A stretch of 64,000 nt of DNA. Source: Clostridium sp. (GTDB lineage: Bacteria; Bacillota; Clostridia; Clostridiales; Clostridiaceae). Shown here one piece after another: positions 9,343 to 17,837 of this stretch; the first letter of the stretch is position 1, and each line of letters starts with the position of its first letter. The stretch spans positions 62,001 through 126,000 of the forward strand of contig NZ_JAJFUC010000026.1 of the NCBI RefSeq assembly GCF_021372645.1, read 5' to 3'. Below the pieces are notes generated by a model. It was given only the letters and a program-made list of their open reading frames with translations. It was not told where the DNA came from and ran no database searches. The translations under genes and the position numbers were made by a program.

Positions 9343-9792
9343 ATGAAATGTCCATTTTGCAGTTTTGAAGAAAGCAAGGTTGTAGATTCTAGATCAACAG
9401 ATGATAACACAACAATTAGAAGAAGAAGAGAATGCTTAAAATGTACTAAACGCTATACTACGTATGAAAAGATAGAGGATTTTCCTATTTTAGTAATAAA
9501 AAAGGATTTGACTAGAGAAAATTTTAATAAAGAAAAAATAATTAATGGTCTAATTATAGCGTGCCAAAAAAGGCCTATATCTAGAAAACAAATTGAAGAT
9601 ATGGCATATGATGTAGAAAAAACAATTTCTAATAGTATGCTTACAGAAGTTCCATCAAAGGATATAGGAGAAATGGTTATGGCTAGATTGAAAGATTTGG
9701 ATGAAATATCATATGTAAGATTCGCATCAGTTTATAGACAGTTTAAGGACATAAATACTTTTCTAGAAGAAATAAAAAATCTTATAACATAA
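9343..9792 (+). CDS. nrdR: Transcriptional repressor NrdR
   Basis: Nucleotide-sensing repressor of ribonucleotide reductase genes. The start is ATG 9343, nine bases after GAGGTG. A frame open from 9289 adds 18 unrelated residues. The N-terminal zinc ribbon has CPFC (residues 3-6) and CLKC, with RRRRECLKC between them forming the basic DNA-binding surface. An ATP-cone follows (ILVIKKDLTRENFNKEKIINGL to the DLDEISYVRFASVYRQF motif), which senses ATP or dATP. The 149-residue length is typical. No NrdR box was found nearby. Its targets are not in this window. Confidence 0.96.
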   Translation: MKCPFCSFEESKVVDSRSTDDNTTIRRRRECLKCTKRYTTYEKIEDFPILVIKKDLTRENFNKEKIINGLIIACQKRPISRKQIEDMAYDVEKTISNSMLTEVPSKDIGEMVMARLKDLDEISYVRFASVYRQFKDINTFLEEIKNLIT

Positions 9793-9802
9793 TCACATGT
9801 TT

Positions 9803-9838
9803 AAGGATATTGAAAAAATAAATTTCAATATCCTTTTT
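9803..9838 (+). terminator. Rho-independent terminator after nrdR
   Basis: AAGGATATTGAAA (9803-9815) pairs with TTTCAATATCCTT (9823-9835) across a seven-base loop and runs into T residues. It lies ten bases after the nrdR stop. Confidence 0.85.
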
Positions 9839-9840
9839 CT

Positions 9841-10120
9841 TATAATTATACAAATTCAATTCGCAATGAAGGAGAAAGCTTAAAGAGAAAGTTTAAGAAA
9901 CCAAATATAAAATGCTTACAGGATACCCTAAAGGGCATAAACTGTGCATTGAAATGTTATATATAAGTTAAACTTTAGTTAATAAAGATGATAAATAGTC
10001 AATAGAATGTTAATATTAAATAATAAGATATATTTAGAGATAAATAATTTTATGAACAATAACGTAAGAAGAATTTATGCTCAGAAGGTTATAAAAATTT
10101 TTTAATTTTAGAAATTTCAT
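9841..10120. other. Intergenic gap between nrdR and pgeF; one possible hairpin
   Basis: No credible reading frame. A possible imperfect fold lies near 9911-9958: ATGC and ACAG could pair with CTGT and GCAT around an inner CCCTAAAGGG. No promoter was seen that I would defend. The remainder is A/T-rich without recognisable structure. Confidence 0.3.
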
Positions 10121-10131
10121 GGAGGATTAGA

Positions 10132-10872
10132 TTGAATAAATTAGATTTTAAATTATTAAAGAAAAAAGATGATTTTGTAATAATAGATGGTGAGAAATTT
10201 CAAATTGTATTTACAAATGCAGAAAGAGATAGAAGTTTTAACAGAAATACAGAAAAAGGAATAAAAGAGCTAAATTCATTAAAAAAAGAATTTAATGTAA
10301 AAGATATTATATATCTTAAACAAATTCATAGTGATAAAATATTGAAATATATATGTGATGATAAAAGTATTAAGAACGAAGATGGAGATGCAATAATAAC
10401 AAATGAAAAGAATGTTATTATTGGGGTTTTTACTGCCGATTGTGTACCAATTATCTTAATCGATGAAAAGAATGAGGTAATAGCTGCAATCCATAGTGGG
10501 TGGAAAGGAACTTTTGAATCAATTACATTAAAAACTATTGAAAAAATGAAGCGTGAATTTAATACAAATGAAATAGATATCAAAGCATATATTGGTCCAC
10601 ATATTAGGCAATGCTGTTATGAGGTTTCAGAAGAGCTAAAAGTGAATTTTATAGAGAAAAAAAAGACAATAAGTGAAGAAGAATTATTTTATAAAAATAA
10701 TCTTAATTTAGAAGCATGTATAATAGATGATTTAAAAAGAGCTGGAGTACAAGATTATAATATAAATAGTTTAAATTTATGTACGTATTGTAGTCATGAT
10801 ACTAAATTACATTCATATAGGAAGTCACAAGGTTCTTATGGTAGAATGTTTTCTTTTATTATGTTACGTTGA
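10132..10872 (+). CDS. pgeF: Peptidoglycan editing factor PgeF / YfiH (laccase-domain family)
   Basis: YfiH-type Cys/His metalloprotein. Family members act on purine nucleosides or remove wrong residues from peptidoglycan precursors, so the cellular role here is not settled. The start is TTG 10132, six bases after GGAGG. Conserved metal ligands are visible: YLKQIHSDKI (histidine), FTADCVPI (cysteine) and AAIHSGWKGT (histidine), plus the downstream IGPHIRQCCYEV and NLCTYCSHD stretches. The 246-residue length is usual. It ends 14 bases before the phoP start with no terminator between, so some phoPR transcription may come from its promoter. Confidence 0.88.
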   Translation: MNKLDFKLLKKKDDFVIIDGEKFQIVFTNAERDRSFNRNTEKGIKELNSLKKEFNVKDIIYLKQIHSDKILKYICDDKSIKNEDGDAIITNEKNVIIGVFTADCVPIILIDEKNEVIAAIHSGWKGTFESITLKTIEKMKREFNTNEIDIKAYIGPHIRQCCYEVSEELKVNFIEKKKTISEEELFYKNNLNLEACIIDDLKRAGVQDYNINSLNLCTYCSHDTKLHSYRKSQGSYGRMFSFIMLR

Positions 10873-10886
10873 GGAGGAAAAAGACT

Positions 10887-11588
10887 ATGGCTAAAGAAAA
10901 AGTATTAATAGTTGATGATGAGGAACATATAATTGAACTATTAAAATTTAATTTACTGAATGCTGGATATGATGTTTTTATCGCTAATAATGGTATAGAT
11001 GCAGTAAAAATAGCAAAAGCAGAGAAACCAAGTTTATTGTTACTTGATTTAATGTTACCAGGTATCGATGGATTAGATATTTGCAAGGAAATAAAAAGAG
11101 ATAATGAAATGAAAAAAGCATCGATAATAATGCTAACTGCAAAAGGTGAAGAATTAGATAAAATACTTGGATTAGAACTTGGAGCTGATGACTATATAAC
11201 AAAACCATTTTCAGTTCGGGAATTACTTGCAAGAGTAAAAGCTGTTTTAAGAAGAACAAATACATTTAATGAGTCGGAAGAAGATGTTTATGATTCGCAA
11301 AGCCTTAAAGTAGACTTTGAGCGCCATGATGTATATGTTAATGGAGCAAAAGTAGATTTAACATTAAAAGAATTTGAACTTTTACAAATATTAATAAAAA
11401 ATAAAGGAAAAATTCTTAAGAGAGAAACTTTATTGGACAAAATTTGGAGTTATGAATATATAGGTGAAACAAGAACTGTAGATGTTCATATAAGATATCT
11501 TAGAAAGAAGATAGAAGAAGATGATAAAAATCCACAATTTATTGAAACTATAAGAGGAGTGGGTTATAGATTTAACCCAACAGAATAA
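10887..11588 (+). CDS. phoP: OmpR/PhoB-family response regulator, PhoP-like
   Basis: DNA-binding response regulator, most likely of phosphate starvation. The start is ATG 10887 after GAGGAGG. The receiver domain begins KVLIVDDEEHI with the acidic pair. The phosphorylated aspartate is D54 in LLLLDLMLPGIDG, the switch threonine lies in IIMLTAKGEE and the lysine in DDYITKPFSVREL. The C-terminal winged helix ends RTVDVHIRYLRKKIE and ETIRGVGYRF, typical of PhoB/PhoP. It is followed two bases later by the histidine kinase and then the pst operon. That context, together with the phased TTAACA-like array before pstS, argues for PhoP rather than another OmpR-type regulator. Confidence 0.9.
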   Translation: MAKEKVLIVDDEEHIIELLKFNLLNAGYDVFIANNGIDAVKIAKAEKPSLLLLDLMLPGIDGLDICKEIKRDNEMKKASIIMLTAKGEELDKILGLELGADDYITKPFSVRELLARVKAVLRRTNTFNESEEDVYDSQSLKVDFERHDVYVNGAKVDLTLKEFELLQILIKNKGKILKRETLLDKIWSYEYIGETRTVDVHIRYLRKKIEEDDKNPQFIETIRGVGYRFNPTE

Positions 11589-11590
11589 CA

Positions 11591-13300
11591 ATGAAAAATA
11601 AGATATTAACGTCTGTTATTATAACAGTCTTATTTGCAATCATAATTGTAGCATTTTCTTTTATGGTATTAATAAATTTGGAACAAGTGAAGAATACCAA
11701 AGAGGAGCTTAGAAATGTTAATTATTTAATTTCCGAACTTTATAATGTTAAAGACATTAGTCAAAATGATTATGAGGATTTGAAAAGGCTAAATAATATA
11801 AAAATAAATGATATGAATGTGCGATTTACACTTATAGATAATAACGGAGTTGTATTATATGATAATGAGCAAAAAAGCAGTGAAAATCATAAGGAGAGAA
11901 TAGAAGTTAAAGAAGCATTAGATAATGGGGAAGGATATTCCACGAGGTATAGTGATACAATTAAAGCTAACTTAATTTACTATGCAACTAGGTTAGATGA
12001 TAATTTTGTAATTAGAAGTGCTGTTTCTATAAATATAATAACTATATTACAAAAAGAAAATATTAAGTATTGTTTATTAATATTAGTTTTAGTTATCACA
12101 TTATCTATATTCTTATCTTTAAGGTTGGTTAGAAAAATTGTTGAACCAGTAAAAGAGTTAGAAAGTGTAACATTAAAAATGACTCATGGAGATTATAAAA
12201 TAAGAGCTAATGTTAAAACTAATGATGAACTTGGGACATTAGCGAATAGTTTTAATAATATGGCAGGACAATTACAAATAAAAATTCGTGAAGTTATAGA
12301 AAAGCAAACAAAAATAGAATTAATATTGAAAAGTATGGAAAATGGTGTTGTAGCTGTTGATAATCATAATAATGTAATTTCAATTAACCCATGTGCAGAA
12401 TCATTACTTGGAATAAGGAAAAATATTGTGGGGCAATGTTTGTTAGATTATGTGAATGATTATGATATAAATAAATTCTTGCAACAAGAAGATGATGATG
12501 ATGATAAAGAAATAAAAATACTTCACCCCATGGAGAGAGATTTTAAAATTAAAAAATCAGAAATGATTGATGGAATAGATAGTATAGGTAAAGTTATAAT
12601 ATTTCAAGATATTACAGATATAAATAGAGTTGAACTTATGAGAAGTCAGTTTGTTGCTAATGTATCTCATGAATTAAAAACTCCTTTAACATCTATAAAA
12701 GGATTTGCTGAAACATTGAAATTTGTTAAAGATGATGAGACAAGAGAGAAATTTTTAGATATTATAGATAAGGAAGCTGAACGATTAACAAGACTTATAA
12801 ATGATATATTAGTGTTGTCAAATATTGAAAGTAATTTAATTGCTGATGTGGATGAGTTTGAACCAAGTTCAGTAATTGAAGAAGTTCTTAACATTATGAG
12901 AAAAAGTGCAGTTAATAGAAATGTTAAATTAGAATTTAAAAATAATAATAATGAACGTATTCTAGGAGATAGAGATAAATTTTATCAATTAGGTTTAAAT
13001 TTAATTGAAAATGCAATAAAATATTCAAAAGATACTTCAGGACAAGTAGAAGTGTTGAGTTATAACGAAGATGGATATTATTGCTTGATAGTACAAGATA
13101 ATGGAATAGGAATACCTAGAGAAGATATATCGAGAATCTTTGAACGATTTTACAGAGTAGATAAGTCAAGGAAAAAAGGTGGGACTGGTCTTGGATTAGC
13201 TATTGTAAAGCATATTGTTAAAATATTTAACGGAGAAATTAATGTTAAAAGTGAACTTGGCGAAGGAACAATCTTTAAAGTCAGAATACCGTATATTTAA
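11591..13300 (+). CDS. phoR: Sensor histidine kinase, PhoR-like
   Basis: Membrane histidine kinase partner of the preceding regulator. ATG comes two bases after the phoP stop, so translation is probably coupled. Order: membrane segment near residues 5-27, an extracytoplasmic domain of about 120 residues, second membrane segment (YCLLILVLVITLSIFLSLRL), HAMP, PAS (LKSMENGVVAVDNHNNVISI) with an acidic run DDDDDK, HisKA with the phospho-acceptor H360 in FVANVSHELKTPL, then ATPase boxes N (NLIENAIKYS), G1 (DNGIGIPREDISRIFERFY) and G2 (GGTGLGLAIV). Length and domain order equal Firmicute PhoR/WalK-type kinases. The pst neighbours favour PhoR. Confidence 0.9.
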   Translation: MKNKILTSVIITVLFAIIIVAFSFMVLINLEQVKNTKEELRNVNYLISELYNVKDISQNDYEDLKRLNNIKINDMNVRFTLIDNNGVVLYDNEQKSSENHKERIEVKEALDNGEGYSTRYSDTIKANLIYYATRLDDNFVIRSAVSINIITILQKENIKYCLLILVLVITLSIFLSLRLVRKIVEPVKELESVTLKMTHGDYKIRANVKTNDELGTLANSFNNMAGQLQIKIREVIEKQTKIELILKSMENGVVAVDNHNNVISINPCAESLLGIRKNIVGQCLLDYVNDYDINKFLQQEDDDDDKEIKILHPMERDFKIKKSEMIDGIDSIGKVIIFQDITDINRVELMRSQFVANVSHELKTPLTSIKGFAETLKFVKDDETREKFLDIIDKEAERLTRLINDILVLSNIESNLIADVDEFEPSSVIEEVLNIMRKSAVNRNVKLEFKNNNNERILGDRDKFYQLGLNLIENAIKYSKDTSGQVEVLSYNEDGYYCLIVQDNGIGIPREDISRIFERFYRVDKSRKKGGTGLGLAIVKHIVKIFNGEINVKSELGEGTIFKVRIPYI

Positions 13301-13362
13301 TGTATTTTACTCATACGAGCCATTTTATATAGAAAGAAGTGGAAGCCATTCTAAAAACAATG

Positions 13363-13436
13363 TTAAATTTATTTAACACATATCTAATATAATTTAACAG
13401 CTCTCTAATAATAGGTTAACTAAAAGGGTATATTAT
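13363..13436 (+). promoter_or_regulatory. Pho-box-like phased array and promoter of pstS
   Basis: Six related hexamers begin at 13363, 13373, 13384, 13394, 13405 and 13416: TTAAAT, TTAACA, CTAATA, TTAACA, CTAATA, TTAACT. The 10-11 base phasing places them on one face of the helix, as for the TT(A/C/T)ACA repeats bound by B. subtilis PhoP. A -10-like TATTAT follows at 13431-13436 with no good -35, as expected for an activated promoter. The phoR-pstS gap is 193 bases. Confidence 0.65.
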
Positions 13437-13493
13437 AGAGTGTGTAATAAGAAAGTGTTAAATAATATATAATTTATTTGGAGGGATATAATA

Positions 13494-14402
13494 ATGAAAA
13501 AAAGAGCATTGAAATTAATGGTAAGTACTTTAGTTATAGGAATGTTAGGGATTGGAATTGCAGGTTGTGGAAATTCAGCTACAAATGATAGTAAGGCCGA
13601 TAATAAAGCAGGGTCAAATGAAGTGACTGGATCTATAACAGTTAGTGGTTCTTCAGCATTATTACCACTAATGGAAAAAACAAATGAAAAGTTTAAAGAA
13701 AAAAATCCTAAGGCCGAAATTGGAGCTCAAGCTGGTGGATCAGGTACAGGACTTACTCAAGTGTTAGATGGAACAGTGGATATTGGAAACTCAGATGTTT
13801 TTGCAGATGAAAAATTAGATAAAGCAAAGGCAGCAGAATTAGTTGATCATAAAGTAGTAGCTCAAGGATTTGGAATTGTAGTAAGTAAATCACTTGGAAT
13901 AGATGATTTATCCTCAGATCAAATTAAAAGTATATTCGCTGGAAAAGTTACTAACTGGAAAGATGTTGGAGGACCAAACAAAGAAATATTGTTAATTCAT
14001 AGAACAGCAGGTTCAGGAACAAGAGCAACTTTCGAAAAGACAATACTTGGCAATGATAAATCTTTAGAAAATGATTCTTTAGGAGTAACTCAAGATTCAA
14101 ATGGTGCAGTATTAAGTGCAATGAGATCAAATGATGGTGCAATTAGTTACTTAGGTCTTGCATACATGCAAACTAAAGAAGCTCAAGATGCTTTGAAATT
14201 AGTTAAAATTGATGGTGTATCTTCAGATAAAGCAAATATAACAGATGGTTCTTATAAATTTTGGTCATGGGGTCATATGTATACTAAGGGTGAAGCAACA
14301 GGACTTGCTAAGAGTTTTATTGACTTTGTAACAAGTAGTGATAATAAAGAAAACATGGAAAGTTTGGGATTTATTTCAGGAGCTGAAATGAAAGTAAAAT
14401 AA
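13494..14402 (+). CDS. pstS: Phosphate ABC transporter substrate-binding lipoprotein PstS
   Basis: Captures phosphate outside the cell for the PstCAB importer. The N-terminus has a basic start, hydrophobic core and lipobox GIAGC, giving lipidated Cys25. A short N/S/K/D-rich linker leads to the binding domain, which opens with ITVSGSSALLPLMEK, a phosphate-contacting loop. QAGGSGTGLTQVLDGTVDIG and HRTAGSGTRATFEK are the other conserved ligand loops. The 302-residue length is normal. GGAGG precedes the ATG. It heads the pst operon directly under the candidate PhoP-controlled promoter. Confidence 0.97.
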   Translation: MKKRALKLMVSTLVIGMLGIGIAGCGNSATNDSKADNKAGSNEVTGSITVSGSSALLPLMEKTNEKFKEKNPKAEIGAQAGGSGTGLTQVLDGTVDIGNSDVFADEKLDKAKAAELVDHKVVAQGFGIVVSKSLGIDDLSSDQIKSIFAGKVTNWKDVGGPNKEILLIHRTAGSGTRATFEKTILGNDKSLENDSLGVTQDSNGAVLSAMRSNDGAISYLGLAYMQTKEAQDALKLVKIDGVSSDKANITDGSYKFWSWGHMYTKGEATGLAKSFIDFVTSSDNKENMESLGFISGAEMKVK

Positions 14403-14424
14403 TTCAATTAAGGAATGAGTGAAG

Positions 14425-15318
14425 ATGGAAAAAAGAAGTTTTAAAGAAAGGCTTAAAAATGAATATTTAGGTCAAGGTTTTGCAGCACTATGTGGAATGT
14501 TAATAATAGTTATAACAATAGCAATCATAGTATTCATAGCTTCAAAAGGAATAAGAATTTTTACAGCAGATGGATATAGTCCTTCAGAATTTTTATTCAT
14601 GAATAATTGGAAGCCTAATAAAGGAGGAGAGCCTTCCTTTGGAGCTCTTGCTTTCATCCTAGGTTCAACTTTAGTATCAATAGGTGCAGTGATTTTAAGT
14701 GCACCTATTGCAGTTGCGTTAGCAATATTTGTAAATGTTATATCTAGTAAATTTGGAAAGAAGATAATTAAACCATCATTAGAAGTACTAGTTGGAATAC
14801 CTTCTGTTGTTTATGGATGGGTTGGTATTTCTGTATTAGTACCACTTATTAAAAATAATTTTGGAGGAATGGGATTCTCTTTAATTGCAGGAGTATTAGT
14901 TCTTTCATTAATGATATTACCAACTATAGCAACCTTATCTATAGATGCTATAAAAACAATACCTAAAGATCATATTGAAGCTTCTTATGGACTGGGCGCT
15001 ACAAGATGGCAGACAATATCTAGAGTAATAGTTCCAGGGGCAAAAACAGGTATACTTACAGGAGTTGTACTTGGTATAGCAAGAGCTTTTGGAGAAGCAT
15101 TAGCAGTTCAAATGGTTATTGGTAATACTGTTAAAATACCAGATGGAATATTTTCTTCAATGGCAACATTAACAAGTATCATAACTATGGACATGGCTAA
15201 TACTGTTGGTGGAACAGCATGGAATGATGCATTATGGACGTTAGCATTAATTTTACTTGTAATCTCTTTTATATTTATAGTAATAGTTAGAATGATTGAA
15301 AAAAGGAGTGCAATATAA
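14425..15318 (+). CDS. pstC: Phosphate ABC transporter permease PstC
   Basis: First membrane subunit of the phosphate importer. I place the start at ATG 14425, with AAGGA ten bases upstream. GTG 14419 is also possible and adds two residues. About six transmembrane segments are seen, the first as LCGMLIIVITIAIIVFIAS. The cytoplasmic EAA-like loop that contacts PstB reads IEASYGLGATRWQTISRVIVPGAKTG with spacing as in the family. The motif EVLVGIPSVVYGWVGI is characteristic of PstC. It lies 22 bases after pstS and overlaps pstA by one base. Confidence 0.95.
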   Translation: MEKRSFKERLKNEYLGQGFAALCGMLIIVITIAIIVFIASKGIRIFTADGYSPSEFLFMNNWKPNKGGEPSFGALAFILGSTLVSIGAVILSAPIAVALAIFVNVISSKFGKKIIKPSLEVLVGIPSVVYGWVGISVLVPLIKNNFGGMGFSLIAGVLVLSLMILPTIATLSIDAIKTIPKDHIEASYGLGATRWQTISRVIVPGAKTGILTGVVLGIARAFGEALAVQMVIGNTVKIPDGIFSSMATLTSIITMDMANTVGGTAWNDALWTLALILLVISFIFIVIVRMIEKRSAI

Positions 15319-16202
15319 TGGATGCGAAAAAAGTTGATAAAATTGCAACAATTATATTTTATATAATAAGTATGTTTATAGTATTTTTACTTGCTGCATT
15401 TATTTCATACATATTATATAAAGGCGGAAGTATGTTAAAACCTTCATTTTTATTTGGAAAACCAAAACTAACAGGAGTTGGAGGCGGAATTGGGCCTCAA
15501 TTATTTAATTCCTTTTATATGTTAATTATTTCACTCATAATAACAATTCCCATTGGAGTTGGAGCAGGTATTTATTTAGCTGAATATGCAAAGGAAGGAC
15601 CAATTCTTAGATTTATAAGAATGTCTCTCGAAACAATGTCTTCTCTACCATCTATTGTTATAGGTATGTTTGGATTATTAGTTTTTGTTAATATGGCTGG
15701 ATGGGGATATTCAATACTTGCAGGAGCATTATCAGTAAGTATATTAAATATACCATCTATGACTAGAATTTCTGAAAATGCTATAGTAGCAGCAAGTAAA
15801 AGAGTAAAAGAAGCATCATTAGGTCTTGGAGCAACCAAATGGCAGACTTTAGCAAGGCTTACAGTTCCAACAGCTATGGGTGAAATATTAACAGGGGTAA
15901 TATTGGCAGCTGGAAGAATTTTTGGAGAGGCAGCAGCATTTTTGTATACTGCAGGATTAAGTTCGAAAAATTTGAATTTTGATTCAATAAGCTTGTCAGG
16001 AAATAGTTCAGCATTTTCACTTTTCAGACCAGCAGAAACATTAGCTGTACACATATGGAAATTAAACTCGGAAGGAATAGTACCTGATGCAGCTCAAATA
16101 GCAAATGGAACAGCGGCAGTACTTATAATTGCAGTTCTTATATTTAACATTGGTGCTAGATTACTTGGAAATAGATTGATGAAAGCTTATAGTGGGAAGT
16201 AG
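15318..16202 (+). CDS. pstA: Phosphate ABC transporter permease PstA
   Basis: Second membrane subunit. Its ATG shares one base with the pstC stop (TAATG), indicating translational coupling. It has about six transmembrane segments, a PstA-type ETMSSLPSIVIGMFGLLVF stretch and the coupling loop KEASLGLGATKWQTLARLTV, which mirrors that of PstC. GPQLFNSFYMLIISLIITIP is a typical early helix. The 294-residue length is normal. It forms a heterodimer with PstC and uses the PstB ATPase encoded three bases downstream. Confidence 0.95.
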   Translation: MDAKKVDKIATIIFYIISMFIVFLLAAFISYILYKGGSMLKPSFLFGKPKLTGVGGGIGPQLFNSFYMLIISLIITIPIGVGAGIYLAEYAKEGPILRFIRMSLETMSSLPSIVIGMFGLLVFVNMAGWGYSILAGALSVSILNIPSMTRISENAIVAASKRVKEASLGLGATKWQTLARLTVPTAMGEILTGVILAAGRIFGEAAAFLYTAGLSSKNLNFDSISLSGNSSAFSLFRPAETLAVHIWKLNSEGIVPDAAQIANGTAAVLIIAVLIFNIGARLLGNRLMKAYSGK

Positions 16203-16205
16203 GAG

Positions 16206-16961
16206 ATGGATGTGAATATTATAGAAACTAAAGATTTATGTTTATATTATGGTGATAATCAAGCTCTTAAAAATATAAATATGTCTATTAATAAAAATGA
16301 AGTTACAGCACTTATTGGACCTTCAGGTTGTGGAAAATCAACTTATTTAAGAACTTTAAATAGAATGAATGATTTAATTGAAAGTGTAAGAATAACAGGG
16401 CAAGTTTTATTTGAAGATAAGGATATATATAAAGTCTGTGATGAGATATATTTAAGAAAAAGAATAGGTATGGTGTTTCAAAGACCGAATCCATTTCCAA
16501 TGTCTATTTATGATAATATCGCATATGGACCTAGAATACATGGAACAAAAAATAAGAAAATATTAGATGAAATTGTAGAAAAGAGTTTAAAAGAAGCAGC
16601 ACTTTGGGATGAAACTAAAGATAGATTAAAAACAAGTGCTCTTGGTATGTCAGGTGGCCAACAACAAAGATTATGTATAGCTAGAACTATTGCAGTTTCA
16701 CCAGAAGTAATCTTAATGGATGAACCAACATCAGCCTTAGATCCTATATCAACAGGCAAAATGGAAGAACTTATGGATGAATTAAAAAAACAGTACACAG
16801 TTATAATAGTTACTCATAATATGCAACAAGCGGGAAGAATAGCTGATAAAACTGCATTTTTCTTAAATGGTGAAGTTATTGAATATGGAAAAACAGAAGA
16901 TATATTTTATAATCCAAAAGATAAAAGAACAGAGGACTATATTACAGGCAGATTTGGTTAA
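16206..16961 (+). CDS. pstB: Phosphate ABC transporter ATP-binding protein PstB
   Basis: ATPase subunit of the phosphate importer. Walker A is GPSGCGKST near residue 37. The Q-loop lies in [21 protein letters not shown] (the NPFP is PstB-specific), the ABC signature in [15 protein letters not shown], Walker B plus catalytic glutamate in [13 protein letters not shown], and the switch histidine in [12 protein letters not shown]. The C-terminal [10 protein letters not shown] is the usual PstB ending. It starts three bases after pstA and is followed by phoU with an AAGGAGG between them. Confidence 0.97.
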   Translation: MDVNIIETKDLCLYYGDNQALKNINMSINKNEVTALIGPSGCGKSTYLRTLNRMNDLIESVRITGQVLFEDKDIYKVCDEIYLRKRIGMVFQRPNPFPMSIYDNIAYGPRIHGTKNKKILDEIVEKSLKEAALWDETKDRLKTSALGMSGGQQQRLCIARTIAVSPEVILMDEPTSALDPISTGKMEELMDELKKQYTVIIVTHNMQQAGRIADKTAFFLNGEVIEYGKTEDIFYNPKDKRTEDYITGRFG

Positions 16962-16979
16962 AAAGGAGGATTGATTATT

Positions 16980-17642
16980 GTGACAAGAGGATCTCAAGAT
17001 GCAAGAGTAAAAATTATAAACAAAGAATTGTTAAATATGTCAAGCTTAGTAGAAAAACAAATATATGAGAGTATGCTTAGCTTAAAAAACTACGATTTAA
17101 AAAAAGCTGAGCAAGTTATTAAAGATGATGATAAAGTAGATAACATGCAAAAAAAAATAGAAGATGAATGTATTAAATTTATTGCAACAGAACAGCCTCT
17201 TGCAACAGATTTAAGAAGAGTATTTACTGCTTCGAAGATAGTGACAGATTTGGAAAGAATGGCAGATCATGCAGTAGATATATGCAAAATTACAAAGCGA
17301 ATAGGTAGAAATGTAAAATCATTTAAAGGAAATTCAGATGAACTATGGGAAATGGAAGAAAAAGTAAGAACTATGATTAAATTAGCTATAGATTCATATA
17401 TTAATGAAGATGAGGCTATGGCATATAAAATTTGTGAGAGAGATGATGAAATAGATACATTTTATAAGTCTTTATTTAGCAATTTAATTGAAGCAATTAA
17501 AGTAGATGAAAATTTAATTCATGAAGGAGCACAGTTATTATTTGTAATAAAATATTTAGAAAGAATAGGAGATCATGTAACTAATATATGTGAGTGGACT
17601 ATTTTCTCTAAGACTGGAGTTTATATAGATTTAAATGAATAA
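16980..17642 (+). CDS. phoU: Phosphate transport regulator PhoU (copy 1)
   Basis: Cytoplasmic negative regulator linking Pst transport to PhoR signalling. The start is taken as GTG 16980, ten bases after AGGAGG. This gives MTRGSQDARV, which aligns exactly with the start of the second copy, while TTG 16971 is only one base from the ribosome binding site. Two three-helix bundles carry the PhoU metal motifs: DLERMADHAVDI in the first and YLERIGDHVTNICEW in the second. The 220-residue length is normal. It is the last gene of the pst operon and is followed by a hairpin terminator. Confidence 0.95.
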   Translation: MTRGSQDARVKIINKELLNMSSLVEKQIYESMLSLKNYDLKKAEQVIKDDDKVDNMQKKIEDECIKFIATEQPLATDLRRVFTASKIVTDLERMADHAVDICKITKRIGRNVKSFKGNSDELWEMEEKVRTMIKLAIDSYINEDEAMAYKICERDDEIDTFYKSLFSNLIEAIKVDENLIHEGAQLLFVIKYLERIGDHVTNICEWTIFSKTGVYIDLNE

Positions 17643-17669
17643 TAAGTAAATATAGATATAATAATAATA

Positions 17670-17704
17670 AAATGTTCTTTTAATTAAGAGCATTTTTTAT
17701 TTTC
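17670..17704 (+). terminator. Rho-independent terminator between the two phoU genes
   Basis: AATGTTCTT and AAGAGCATT pair (with a G-U) around TTAATT, followed by TTTTTATTTT. This suggests copy 2 depends on its own promoter. Confidence 0.75.
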
Positions 17705-17746
17705 TTTAATATTACTTACATTGGAAAAAATATAGTCATGCTTTTG

Positions 17747-17775
17747 TTGACATAACGATTACATCAATGTAATAT
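17747..17775 (+). promoter_or_regulatory. Sigma-A promoter of the second phoU
   Basis: TTGACA (17747-17752), a 17-base spacer and TAATAT (17770-17775). This is a near-consensus housekeeping promoter with no phased TTAACA hexamers around it, so the second phoU may be expressed independently of phosphate. Confidence 0.65.
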
Positions 17776-17837
17776 AAACAATATACTTCAATTATACAGG
17801 TAAATAGTAGATTTCGCTAGAAGGGGGAAACTATGCA

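Noticed and set aside
15572-16054. 160-codon open frame on the reverse strand inside pstA
   Set aside because: Shadow of a membrane-protein gene with strong conserved motifs on the forward strand. The reverse translation resembles no family and has no ribosome binding site context.
17747-17837. Pho-type operator before the second phoU
   Set aside because: No phased TTAACA hexamers are present; only a plain sigma-A promoter is seen.
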